DNA of 34,761 nt from CAYMTN01 sp964393335 (GTDB lineage: Bacteria > Chloroflexota > Anaerolineae > Aggregatilineales > Aggregatilineaceae), in NCBI GenBank assembly GCA_964393335.1, contig CAYMTN010000030.1:1-34761 (forward strand), read 5' to 3'. Shown here piece by piece: positions 15,476-24,316 of this stretch. The notes under the pieces were generated by a model. That model made no database searches and had not been told where the DNA came from. It was given only the letters and a program-made list of their open reading frames with translations. A program made the position numbers and the translations under genes. How positions within the stretch are numbered: position 1 is the first letter of the stretch; each line of letters opens with the position of its first letter.

Positions 15476-16735
15476 ATGGGCGAACTGGTCGTAGGAATTG
15501 ACATCGGCACCACCAAGGTGTGCACCATCGTGGGCGAAGTCCGCGACACGGACGTGTACATCCTGGGGGTAGGCATCGAGCCGTCACACGGCATGCGCAA
15601 GGGCATGGTCACGGATGTAAATGCCCTCAGCGCGGCGATCTCGTCGTCGGTCCACAAGGCCGAAGAAAGCAGCGGGTACGAGATCGGGCGCGCGTTCGTG
15701 TCGATTGCGGGCGGGCATATCGAGTCGATCAACAGCACCGGCGCGGTCGGCGTTTCGAATACGCGCGGCGTGCAGCTTGGCGATCTGGAACGCGCGATGG
15801 ATGCCGCGCGGGCCGTCACGCTGCCGCACGGGCGCGAAGTGCTGCACGTCATCCCGCGCAACTACAGCCTGGACGGGCAAACCGGACTGCGCAGCCCGCT
15901 GGGGATGTTGGGCTTCCGGCTCGAAGTGGAGGCGCACATCATCACCGCCGCGACGCAGAGCATCCAGAACCTTGAAAAATGCGTGGAGAGCGCCGGGGTA
16001 TTCGTGGACCGTTTCATTCTCAACCCGCTGGCATCCGGCGACGTGATCCTGACGCCGGAGGAACGCGAAGCGGGCGTGATGGTGGTCGATGTCGGCGGCG
16101 GGACAACCGACCTGGCGATGTTCATCGACGGCTCGGTCTGGCATACGGCGGTGATCGCCGTTGGCGGCCAGCACGTCACCAACGATACGGCTGCCGGGCT
16201 GCATCTGCCGTTTGACCTGGCCGAAGCGGTCAAGCTCAAATATGGCCATGCCGATCCGAAGGCCGTCAGCCCGCTGGAGGCGTTCCCGATCCAGCCCTTC
16301 GGCGAGGAACTGCCGAGCAAAGTCCAGCGCTCCGATCTGGCGCATATCATTCACGCCCGCGTGGCCGAGATTTTCGAGTTGATCCTCAAGGAGGCCAAGC
16401 GCAGCGGGTACGACGGGCTGCTCAAGGCCGGGATCGTGTTGACGGGTGGCAGCAGCCTGCTGCCGGGCATGAAGACGGTCGCAGGCGACGTGCTGCGGCT
16501 GCCGGTGCGCGTGGCGCAGCCGGAAAACATCACCGGCCTGTCGGATACGCTCAAAAACCCGTCATACAGTACCAGCGTGGGATTGCTAAAACTGGGTCTG
16601 ATCATGGATCTTGAAGATGATCGACGCAGCGCGCTGCGCCAGCAGTCCAATTCACGCGTGGGCCGCGTCAACGTCGGCGGCTTCTTAAAAGGTATGATCG
16701 AGCGGCTGCTACCCGGCGAAGAGGATGACGGGTAG
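15476..16735 (+). CDS. ftsA: Cell division protein FtsA
   Basis: A 419-residue actin-fold ATPase that tethers FtsZ to the membrane and recruits later division proteins. Seen are the phosphate-1 loop GIDIGTTKVCTIVGEV at the N-terminus, the SHS2 insertion region (GMRKGMVTDVNALSAAI), the phosphate-2 motif VDVGGGTTDLAMF (about 203-215) and the adenosine motif IVLTGGSSLLPGM. The C-terminal end VGGFLKGMIERLLPG is an amphipathic membrane-targeting helix, as expected for FtsA. The length is standard. The ATG has no obvious ribosome-binding site, and no better in-frame start exists close upstream. It is followed by a 224-base spacer and ftsZ. Confidence 0.95.
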   Translation: MGELVVGIDIGTTKVCTIVGEVRDTDVYILGVGIEPSHGMRKGMVTDVNALSAAISSSVHKAEESSGYEIGRAFVSIAGGHIESINSTGAVGVSNTRGVQLGDLERAMDAARAVTLPHGREVLHVIPRNYSLDGQTGLRSPLGMLGFRLEVEAHIITAATQSIQNLEKCVESAGVFVDRFILNPLASGDVILTPEEREAGVMVVDVGGGTTDLAMFIDGSVWHTAVIAVGGQHVTNDTAAGLHLPFDLAEAVKLKYGHADPKAVSPLEAFPIQPFGEELPSKVQRSDLAHIIHARVAEIFELILKEAKRSGYDGLLKAGIVLTGGSSLLPGMKTVAGDVLRLPVRVAQPENITGLSDTLKNPSYSTSVGLLKLGLIMDLEDDRRSALRQQSNSRVGRVNVGGFLKGMIERLLPGEEDDG

Positions 16736-16825
16736 CGGGAACCTGCGTACACCGCGATCGGTTTGGGTTCGAGTATTCAAACTTTTAGCGGGTTTGTACA
16801 CAGGCGGATTTTCCCTTACACAAAA

Positions 16826-16846
16826 ATACCGTACAATAAACGGTAT
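16826..16846 (+). promoter_or_regulatory. Inverted repeat around a -10-like box upstream of ftsZ
   Basis: ATACCGT (16826-16832) and ACGGTAT (16840-16846) form a perfect 7-bp inverted repeat. The arm and loop contain TACAAT (16832-16837), a good -10 match; a -35 at the right distance is weak (TTTTCC at 16810-16815). It is 114 bases before the ftsZ ATG and could be a promoter overlapped by an operator. Confidence 0.35.
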
Positions 16847-16959
16847 TACGCGCATAAAAGTGATACAAATGAGCAGGGCCGTTGGCGTGCAGCAGGCCAG
16901 TTTCACCCAACAAACGGCCAGAATCCATGGCAGCACCATTTTATCAGGAGGGTATTTTC

Positions 16960-18168
16960 ATGTCGGATTCAATGCCTTTGGTTGACAACTTCGCAAGCAT
17001 CAAAGTAGTCGGGATCGGCGGCGGTGGTGGGAATGCTGTCATTGAGGAGGGGCTGGGAGGTGTTGAATTTATCGCGATTAACACCGATGCCCAGGCGTTG
17101 CTGTTAAGCAAAGCCAAGACGCGCGTCCGCATTGGCGATAAGCTCACGCGCGGGCTTGGCGCTGGGGGGAACCCGGAGATTGGCCGCAAGGCCGCCGAAG
17201 AAAGCGCCGACGAGTTATACGAGGTGATGCGCGGCGCGGATATGGTCTTTATTACCGGCGGGATGGGCGGTGGTACGGGCACCGGCGGTGCCCCGGTGAT
17301 CGCCCAGGTCGCCAAAGAGCTTGGCTCGCTGACGATCGGCGTCGTGACGCGCCCCTTCACCTTCGAAGGCTCGCGCCGCATCCAGTCCGCCGAGGCTGGC
17401 ATCGAGGCGCTGAAAAGCCAGGTGGACACGTTGATCGTGATCCCCAACGACCGCCTGCTGCAAATCGTCGACAAACGTGCCAGCCTGCAGGACGCGTTCG
17501 GCATGGCCGACGACGTGCTGCGCCAGGGCATCCAGGGCATCTCCGAGCTGATCACGGTGCCCGGCCTGATCAACCTCGACTTCGCCGACGTGCGCACGAT
17601 CATGTCGGAGGGCGGGGCGGCGCTGATGGCGGTGGGACGGGCCAGCGGCGAAGACCGCGCCCGTAAGGCCGCCGAAGAAGCGATCAGCAGCAGCCTGCTG
17701 GATGTGACCATCGACGGCGCGCGCGGCATCCTGTTCAACGTGACGGGCGGCCCGGAAATGAGCCTGTTCGAGGTGAACGAAGCCGCCGCGATCATCAAGG
17801 AAACGGCGCATCCAGACGTGAACCTGATCTTCGGCGCGGTGATCGACGATAACATGAGCGACGACATTCGCATCACGGTGATCGCCACCGGATTCGAGCA
17901 GTCACGCGTGACGCAGCGCCGCCCGGTCAAAACGGGCCGTGAGCGGCTGACCGGCACGGTGACCCAGCGCCCGGTCGCGCGCACGATCCAGGAGCCGGTC
18001 GAGGCGGACGACGATCTCGAAGCAGCCGTACCGCCGCCAGCGCAATCACAACAGCCGCAACAGCCGCAGCAACAGCAGCAGCAGACGCGCCGCGTTGAAG
18101 AGGAATTCACGTCGCGGGTGTATGATACCGACGACCTGGATATCCCGGCGTTTTTGCGCCGCCGCTAG
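16960..18168 (+). CDS. ftsZ: Cell division GTPase FtsZ
   Basis: A 402-residue tubulin-like GTPase that forms the Z-ring at mid-cell. The N-terminal strand is IKVVGIGGGGGNAV; the tubulin signature GGMGGGTGTGG is at 100-110; the T7 catalytic loop NLDFAD is at 205-210. The C-terminal linker is rich in Pro and Gln (a CAA/CAG-rich tract near 18040-18085). It ends in DLDIPAFLRRR, the conserved peptide that binds FtsA. The frame is open to an upstream ATG at 16882, but AGGAGGG (16946-16952), seven bases before the ATG at 16960, makes that the clear start (MSDSMPLVDN). It closes the dcw cluster. Confidence 0.97.
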   Translation: MSDSMPLVDNFASIKVVGIGGGGGNAVIEEGLGGVEFIAINTDAQALLLSKAKTRVRIGDKLTRGLGAGGNPEIGRKAAEESADELYEVMRGADMVFITGGMGGGTGTGGAPVIAQVAKELGSLTIGVVTRPFTFEGSRRIQSAEAGIEALKSQVDTLIVIPNDRLLQIVDKRASLQDAFGMADDVLRQGIQGISELITVPGLINLDFADVRTIMSEGGAALMAVGRASGEDRARKAAEEAISSSLLDVTIDGARGILFNVTGGPEMSLFEVNEAAAIIKETAHPDVNLIFGAVIDDNMSDDIRITVIATGFEQSRVTQRRPVKTGRERLTGTVTQRPVARTIQEPVEADDDLEAAVPPPAQSQQPQQPQQQQQQTRRVEEEFTSRVYDTDDLDIPAFLRRR

Positions 18169-18238
18169 GCGAACCTGAAAGACGTTTGCGTGCTGTTTGT
18201 TTGGTGCGCGGCTGGCTACCATATACCCTCTTGCACCG

Positions 18239-18288
18239 GTTACCTTCCGCCAGGTGGCTCTGGCCTGCCTGCCTGGTTGGAAGGTAAC
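18239..18288. repeat. Long hairpin downstream of ftsZ
   Basis: GTTACCTTCC (18239-18248) pairs with GGAAGGTAAC (18279-18288). An inner CCAGG (18250-18254) pairs with CCTGG (18272-18276) across a 1x2 internal loop. It sits 70 bases after the ftsZ stop and lacks a T-run, so a structured RNA end or an intergenic palindrome is more likely than a simple terminator. Confidence 0.5.
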
Positions 18289-18304
18289 ATCACGTCTGCC
18301 GCGC

Positions 18305-18314
18305 NNNNNNNNNN
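18305..18314. other. Assembly gap (10 Ns)
   Basis: Ten Ns lie in the ftsZ-nrdR spacer. All three gaps in the window have exactly this length, so the true size is unknown. The spacer 18169-18677 contains the hairpin at 18239, this gap and the candidate NrdR boxes, but no supported gene. Confidence 0.95.
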
Positions 18315-18419
18315 TGCTCTGCGCTATAGAAAGCATTGAATAGGCTTAAAGAAGACCAAAACGGTACCCTGGTACTATATGCTAGAATGCCTGTTCGTGT
18401 TACAGTTGGACCTACCAAA

Positions 18420-18467
18420 CCGCCATATACAGGGCAAGAATCACACATTATCCCCCATATATGGGGG
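18420..18467 (+). promoter_or_regulatory. Candidate tandem NrdR boxes upstream of nrdR-nrdJ
   Basis: A perfect 16-bp palindrome CCCCCATATATGGGGG (18452-18467) has the ATATAT core and dyad layout of NrdR operators. A second degenerate copy CCGCCATATACAGGGC (18420-18435) aligns with it at a 32-base offset, about three helical turns, which matches the tandem spacing known for NrdR boxes. TTGACG (18469-18474), a good -35 box, begins directly after the palindrome, although a matching -10 is weak (TATTGA at 18490). The outer bases differ from the ACAC/GTGT ends of the classical consensus. Confidence 0.55.
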
Positions 18468-18677
18468 TTTGACGTCGTTTTTGGTGGGATATTGATTCCG
18501 CCCACGCCATATACGAGTGTCCCCGGCGCGCCGCCGGGGTTGTTGCCAAAACGGACCGCTGGTTATAGGATCAATGGGTGTTTCACCTCTTGCCGGTGGT
18601 TCGTTTTTTCGTCTCGATCGACTTGCTGACCACCCGGAAAATTTTCACGTTTTGGTCACGAAAGGGCCGGTCCAACC

Positions 18678-19283
18678 ATGAAGTGCCCGTACTGCGACGC
18701 CGATAATAAGTCGCGGGTGGTGGATACGACGCGCGATGCGCAGGGAGGCATCCGGCGGCGGCGTGAATGTAAAGCGTGCGGGCGGCGCTTCAGCACCTAC
18801 GAACGGGTGCTGCACGCGATTCCGCTGCTGATCAAAGGCAACGGCGACCGCGAAGCCTTCGACCGGGAAAAGCTGATCCGGGGCATCCAGATTTCGTGCG
18901 CCAAGCGCCCGATCCCGGCAGCCGACATCAACGGGCTGGTCGACCGGATCGAAACGCACTTGCAGCATTTGGGCCGGGACGAAGTGTCCAGCCGGGTGGT
19001 GGGTGACATGGTGATCGAGGGCCTGAAGGAACTCGACCCGATTGCCTACATCCGGTACGCGATTGTGTACCTGGGCCTGGACAGCCTGGCCAGCGTGCGG
19101 GATATGCTGGACACGCTGCTGGGTGGTCCCAACAATGTCACCCCGGTCGCGGCGCGTACCGCCCAGGTGGGGCCACCGGGCGAAACCGGCAAGCCCGATA
19201 AGTCGGGTAGTGAGCCGGATGCCCCCGGCACGGGCGACGAGTCGAGCGCCGGGGAACCGCCGAAACCGGAGTCCGGGCCGTAG
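18678..19283 (+). CDS. nrdR: Transcriptional repressor NrdR
   Basis: A 201-residue regulator of ribonucleotide reductase genes that senses ATP/dATP. The N-terminal zinc ribbon has C3, C6, C31 and C34 (MKCPYC and CKACGRRF), and the basic QGGIRRRRE stretch belongs to the DNA-binding part. The ATP-cone domain (about 47-137) contains LIKGNGDREAFDREKLIRGI and IAYIRYAIVYLGL. The family is usually about 150 residues; here roughly 45 extra residues rich in Pro, Gly, Ser and Glu form a probably disordered tail. AAAGGG (18660-18665) is the nearest ribosome-binding candidate. It lies between ftsZ and nrdJ, and a candidate NrdR operator upstream suggests autoregulation. Confidence 0.94.
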   Translation: MKCPYCDADNKSRVVDTTRDAQGGIRRRRECKACGRRFSTYERVLHAIPLLIKGNGDREAFDREKLIRGIQISCAKRPIPAADINGLVDRIETHLQHLGRDEVSSRVVGDMVIEGLKELDPIAYIRYAIVYLGLDSLASVRDMLDTLLGGPNNVTPVAARTAQVGPPGETGKPDKSGSEPDAPGTGDESSAGEPPKPESGP

Positions 19284-19406
19284 CGGGGACACCTTTGTCC
19301 TGATCGTATCGTGTCAGCCAATCGGATAGTTTCCAGGCGTCCCACCGTAGACGGTGCGGCGGGGCTGTCTATGAATTTGTATTGTTACCACAAGGAGAGC
19401 GACGAG

Positions 19407-22400
19407 ATGGCGGATAGGACAGATGATAACGTGCAGGTAAATGCCCGGTCGAACGGTTTTCACAAAGTGCCGCTTCCGCCCGATTTGCAGCGCGACATTC
19501 CGCTCACCGACAACGCGCGCACGGTGCTGCGCAAGCGCTATTTGCGGCGCGGCGAAGACGGCCAGCCGGTTGAAACCGAGCAAGAGATGTTCTGGCGCGT
19601 GGCGTACCACATCGCCAAGGCCGAGGCCGACTTCGACGGCGCGGTCGAGCCGGTGGCACGGCGCTTTTACGACCTGCTCACGACGCTGCGTTTTTTCCCC
19701 AACAGCCCGACGTTCACCGGGGCCGGGACTCCGTTGGGGCAGCTTGCAGCCTGTTTTGTACTCGCCATCGACGACGACATGGGGCGCACCGGATCGGGGA
19801 TTTTTGAGACGCTGCGCGATGCCGCTTTGATCCAGCAGACCGGCGGCGGCAACGGGTTTTCGTTCAGCCGCCTGCGGCCCAAAGGCGCGTTGGTCCGCTC
19901 GTCGAGTGGGCGGGCGACCGGGCCGGTTGGTTTCCTGCGCGTGTACGACCAGGCGTTCGGCGAGATCGCGCAGGGAGGCAGTCGTAGGGGCGCTAATATG
20001 GCCGTATTACGGGTTGATCATCCCGACGTCGATGAATTCATCACGTGCAAAGTCGATGAAAACGCCATCACGAACTTCAATATCTCGGTCGGCGTGACCG
20101 ACGCGTTTATGCACGCCGTCGAAGCCGACGCGGACTTTGACTTGATCAACCCGCAGGATAATTCGGTGTGGCGGACGGTGCGCGCCCGCGACCTGTTCGA
20201 CAAGATCGTGCAGCAGGCGCATCACAACGGTGAGCCGGGCATGTTGTTCCTGGACGCCGCCAACCGCGAAAATCCCGTGCCGCACCTGTACACACTGGAG
20301 TCGACGAATCCGTGTTTTGTCGGCACAACACGCATCGCAACCGAGTTTGGCCTCGTGGCGATTGAGGACCTCGCCGAACGCGGCCTCCCGGCGTTTGTTG
20401 CCGCTGATAACCGCGCGCTGCCAGATGGGGCGGGTGCCCAGGTCGGCACTCTGCATGGGGTGGCGCTGCGACCCGGATCGATCGCGTGGCGGACGCGTGA
20501 AAACGTCGCGGTCAAGCGGCTGACGACGAAAATGGGCTACAGTGTGGTTGCGACTCCCGATCACCGCTTTTTGACGCCGCGCGGATACGTCGAACTACAG
20601 CACCTCAGACCGGGTGACAGGCTACTGCTGCAAAGCGGGGAAGGTGCCTGGGGGCGGGATTACGAATTGCCCAACGTCGCCGAAATGGAACGTGAACTCA
20701 GCGTGATGGCGCTGTCCGGCAACGATCACACCGTTCAGCGCAGCGATTTTAGCGCGCGATATGCGCATCTCCCGCAGCGATGGTCACACGATCTCGGCCT
20801 CGTAATGGGCTGGCTGGTCGGCGACGGTTGGATTTCGGACGGGGCGACTCGAAAGAGTATGGGCATGGTGTTTGTCGACGACGAGTCGTTGTCGCTGATT
20901 CACGAGCCGCTGAGCGAGTGGTTCGGGGCAGGCTGTACGGTGGATCGCGGCAGTGTCCGGCAGATGACCTACGGCCAGGTGCCGTTCCGATTCTTCGAGA
21001 CGCTCGGCGTCAGCACCGGGCGCGCGCATGAAAAGCGGGTGCCAGACTCGATCTGGACCGCGCCGCGCGAAGCCGTGGTCGGGTTCCTGCAAGGGCTGTT
21101 TGGCGCTGACGGAACGGTCGGGCTTAATGTCAAAAAACAGGATTGTTCCGTCCGGTTAGCCAGCAGCTCACGCGGACTGTTGCAGGACGTGCAGATTCTG
21201 CTGGCGAATTTTGGCATTATCAGCCGCATCTATCACCGGCGCGCCGCCAGAGGGCATCTGATGCCGGATGGCAAAGGTGGGCTGAAAGAATACGACTCGC
21301 AGCCGCAGTACGAACTGGTTCTCGGAAAAGTGAATCGTGACCGGTTTGCTGACCTGATCGGGTTCGCCCATGCAGAAAAGCAGGCGAAAGTCGAGTCCTT
21401 TATTTCCGGCAAGCGCCGCCGCTCAAACGCGGAGTCTCTCTCCGATGTTGTGCTGGACATCGAAGACGCGGGCACGGCGGACGTGTATGATCTGGCGCAG
21501 CCCCAAACGAATAGCCTCATAGCGAATGGTGTCGTTGCACATAATTGCGGCGAACAATTTTTAGGCCCGCACGAAAACTGTTGTTTGGGTTCGCTGAATT
21601 TGGCCCGGCATATCGACGCGAATCACCGCGTCGATTGGGACAAACTGCGCGACTCCGTCGAGACGGCGACGCGCTTCCTCGAAGACGTCGTGACGGCCAA
21701 CGCGTATGTGCCTGCCGTGCCGGAACTGGCCGAAGCCGCGCACCGCGTGCGCCGCATCGGGCTGGGCATCATGGGGCTGGCGGACCTGATGTACGCGCGG
21801 GGCGTGCGTTACGGCTCGCCGGAGGGCCAGGAATTCGCCAGCCAGGTCATGGAATTCGTGCGCTTCCACGCCATGCGGACCAGCATCGATCTGGCCCGCG
21901 AGCGCGGCCCGTTCCCGGCGATTGCGGGCAGCGTGTACGACCCGGCCAACCTGACGTGGCAGCCGCCGCAGCCGCTGGTGCCGCACACGCACGACTGGGG
22001 GCGTCCGGCGCTGGATTGGTNNNNNNNNNNGTGGAGGGCATCCGGCAGCACGGCATCCGCAACGGGGCGCAGACGACCGTCGCGCCGACGGGGACGATCT
22101 CCACTGTCGCGGGCTGCGAGGGTTACGGCTGCGAGCCGGTCTTCGCGCTGGCGTACATGCGGTACGTCAACGACAACGGCCAGCAGCTCACGCTGCAATA
22201 TACCAGCCCGCTGTTCGAACGCGCGCTGCGTGACGCCGGGTTGGACGATGCGGCCATCGCCCGCATTGTGGACCAGGCGAATCTGACCGGGACGTGCCAG
22301 GATAGTGAGGCCGTGCCGGAGGCGATCCGGCGCGTGTTTGTCGTCAGCGGGGACGTGACCGCCGAGGAACACGTGCGTATGCAGGCGGCGCTGCAAGCCT

Positions 22401-23149
22401 TCACCGATAATGCGATCAGCAAAACGATCAATTTTCCCGCCAGCGCCACCGAAGACGAGGTCGCCACCGCGTACCGGCTGGCCTGGAAGCTCGGCTGCAA
22501 GGGGCTGACAGTGTACGTGACCGGCAGCCGCGAAAAAGTTGTGCTGGAGACGGCGGAGACTCGCCAGAACAAGGAGTCTGAATCCGAGCCGGTGGAGCAG
22601 CCGCGCCTGTTCAACGAGGAGAAAAAGCCGCGCCCGCGCCACCTGACCGGCAAAACGTACCGCGTGCAGACGCCGCCCGGCGCGACGTATATCACGGTCA
22701 ACGAAAACGGCGAGGGGCAGGGCCAACCCTTTGAGGTGTTCATGCACACAGCTAAGGCCGGATCGGAGACGGCGGCGGTTTCTGAAGCGCTGGGCCGCCT
22801 GATCTCGTACATTCTGCGGCTGACGTCGCCAGTCAGCCCGCGCAACCGCGTCGTCGAGATCGTGCGGCAGTTGACCGGGATCGGCGGCGTGCGGACGATT
22901 GGATTCGGCCCGTCGCGCGTCAGCAGCCTGCCGGATGGGCTGGCGCAGGTGCTGCAAGAATACCTTGACGAGAGCGATCCCGACGTGGACGAGTATTACG
23001 CGAGCGCGCCCCCGGTGCCGGGCGCGCAGCTTCACCTGCCGATTGAGCCGCGCAGACTCGGCGACCTGTGCCCGGAGTGCGGCGCAGCGACCCTGGTCAA
23101 CGAGGAAGGCTGCCGCAAGTGTTATAGCTGCGGCTTCAGCGAGTGTTAG
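19407..23149 (+). CDS. nrdJ: Adenosylcobalamin-dependent (class II) ribonucleotide reductase NrdJ, with intein and assembly gap
   Basis: NrdJ reduces ribonucleotides to deoxyribonucleotides using a B12-derived thiyl radical. The N-extein (302 residues) has FFPNSPTFTGAGTPLGQLAACF, with one redox-pair cysteine, and LIQQTGGGNGFSFSRLRP. An intein follows, then the C-extein CGEQFLGPHENCCLGSLNL. Further on come VAPTGTISTVAGCEGYGCEP and DNAISKTINFP, a TSCPD-like region (KTYRVQTPPGATYITV) and a terminal Cys-rich CPECGAATL ... CRKCYSCGFSEC tail. The reading frame changes at the ten-N gap (22021-22030). A missing length of 3n+2 bases would restore it, so I treat this as one intact gene. The start is the ATG at 19407, with AAGGAG (19392-19397) nine bases before; in-frame ATGs at 19374 and 19311 are less likely. 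Confidence 0.92.
20313..21545 (+). other. Intein with LAGLIDADG homing endonuclease inside nrdJ
   Basis: A 411-residue protein-splicing element. It starts at Cys1 in CFVGTTRIATEFGLVAIEDL (block A). Block B has TPDHRFLTPRGYVEL with the conserved His. Two dodecapeptide motifs, LGLVMGWLVGDGWIS and VVGFLQGLFGADGTVGLN, show a LAGLIDADG homing endonuclease with the acidic residues (VGDG, GADG) intact. The end DVYDLAQPQTNSLIANGVVAHN gives the terminal His-Asn, and the +1 residue is Cys. All splicing residues are therefore present. The joined extein reads NP-CGEQ, so the intein sits exactly before the radical-site cysteine. It is likely active for splicing, since the enzyme would otherwise be dead. 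Confidence 0.95.
22021..22030. other. Assembly gap (10 Ns) inside nrdJ
   Basis: The frame before the gap (LDW) and after it (VEGIRQHGIRN) belong to one conserved NrdJ region but are in different frames across ten Ns. A missing segment of about 8 or 11 bases would join them. The gap length is probably a placeholder. Confidence 0.9.
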
Positions 23150-23186
23150 GGTTGACACGGGGTCTATCCAAACGAGGTAGGCCCTG

Positions 23187-23939
23187 GTGTGTAATGGAAA
23201 AGTGGTCCCGATGGTCGGTTCAGTGAAACTACAGGTTGAGGTCAAGATTGATAGTGCCAAAGACATCAGGCGTCAAATTGAAGCTGCTTGCTTGAGGCAT
23301 CTGGAGAAACCAGATGAGCGGGATTCACTGAAGATGGGTTCTCTTTTGGGGAATTTCGCCAACGATCTTCGGTCGGCCTTGAACTACACAATGCGGTTCT
23401 ATGTCGATCACAAACTCAAGTCGTTGATAACATCAGACGAGTTTAGAGATGTCAAGAAGAAAAGAGGACATGATTTTCCTTGGGCAGAGCATGAGAATGA
23501 TTTTGAGACGAAACCTGTTATCATACATACCAAGCAGCATTTTCCAGCCATATATCGACTTCTGGAACAGAACCAACCCTTTCGAGGAGTCGTGTGGTTA
23601 AAGCAGTTTATGCGCATCAGCAATGACGATAAACACGTGAAAATCAATGTTGTTGCCATTCCCAAAATCGTGGGAATGGCTGCCGGAGTTGGCATCAACC
23701 CCATTCGTCTTCCTAAGATTATAGGAAATGCATTGGTTGTCAATAATGGGCCGATGGATGTCAAAGTTTATTCCTTACCGTGCTATTTTGCTCCCTTACA
23801 CGCCTTTGCAACGGAATCTGGTTGGAGAATGTTCTTCCTAGAAGTAGACGAAGGGCAGTTGAAGGAGGTTCTCCCGTTCGCCGATTTCCTGATAAGATCG
23901 GTCGAGCAATTGGTGACGGACTTCGAAGCATTGTTGTAG
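23187..23939 (+). CDS. Unrecognised protein on low-GC DNA
   Basis: A 250-residue soluble protein with no signal peptide or membrane segment. The middle part, GSLLGNFANDLRSALNYTMRFYV, is a helix that weakly recalls uncharacterised proteins with a conserved N-D-L-R-S-A-L motif. The C-terminal part alternates strands (YSLPCYFAPLHAF, GWRMFFLEV) and ends in a helix. No catalytic signature is evident. The start is GTG at 23187 with GAGGT (23174-23178) eight bases before; the ATG at 23211 is an alternative. GC is much lower than in nrdJ (26 G+C in the 60 bases from 23521), which indicates acquisition by transfer. It stands alone between nrdJ and a lipoprotein gene. Confidence 0.75.
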   Translation: MCNGKVVPMVGSVKLQVEVKIDSAKDIRRQIEAACLRHLEKPDERDSLKMGSLLGNFANDLRSALNYTMRFYVDHKLKSLITSDEFRDVKKKRGHDFPWAEHENDFETKPVIIHTKQHFPAIYRLLEQNQPFRGVVWLKQFMRISNDDKHVKINVVAIPKIVGMAAGVGINPIRLPKIIGNALVVNNGPMDVKVYSLPCYFAPLHAFATESGWRMFFLEVDEGQLKEVLPFADFLIRSVEQLVTDFEALL

Positions 23940-24018
23940 CCGCCTGAATCATGAGGCCCCCTCGTGGGAGCTGAATAGCCGGGTCGTTCACGGCCCAGCG
24001 AGGATCGATGACCAAACG

Positions 24019-24045
24019 GAGGAACCGGTCACGCGCCGGTTCCTC
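24019..24045. terminator. Perfect hairpin after the low-GC gene
   Basis: GAGGAACCGG (24019-24028) pairs perfectly with CCGGTTCCTC (24036-24045) around a 7-base loop, about 80 bases after the preceding stop. There is no T-run, so termination is uncertain. The 377-base spacer 23940-24316 also holds a smaller perfect hairpin, CGTATGC/GCATACG (24133-24149), and no supported gene. Confidence 0.4.
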
Positions 24046-24316
24046 GTGCGTAGGGGGCGGGCACAGCGCTACCTATTGGCGTCAATTCCAGCACGTTACC
24101 TCACCTCCTGGCCTCGCTCCACATGTGGGGGTCGTATGCGCAGCATACGCGGGACACCGCGCGCGCGGAGGGGTAAGCTAGACCGCCGACAAGCCGAAAA
24201 ACACACACCTTGGCCCCGATGTTGGCCCATAGTGGGTCATCATCGGCGAAACTTGCGCCGGAGCGCATGCAGTGTTACAACGTGCGCGGCAATGGTGGAT
24301 TCGGGAGGAGCAGTCC

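Noticed and set aside
16882..16959. An N-terminal extension of FtsZ from the ATG at 16882.
   Set aside because: The strong AGGAGGG seven bases before 16960 and the normal FtsZ N-terminus there make the extension unlikely.
18336..18629. A 97-residue + strand open frame across the candidate NrdR boxes.
   Set aside because: No ribosome-binding site, no family resemblance, and it spans palindromes and promoter-like sequence; treated as non-coding.
23152..23180. TTGACA after nrdJ as a promoter for the low-GC gene.
   Set aside because: The sequence 17 bases downstream (AGGTAG) is not a -10 match; kept only as a remote possibility.
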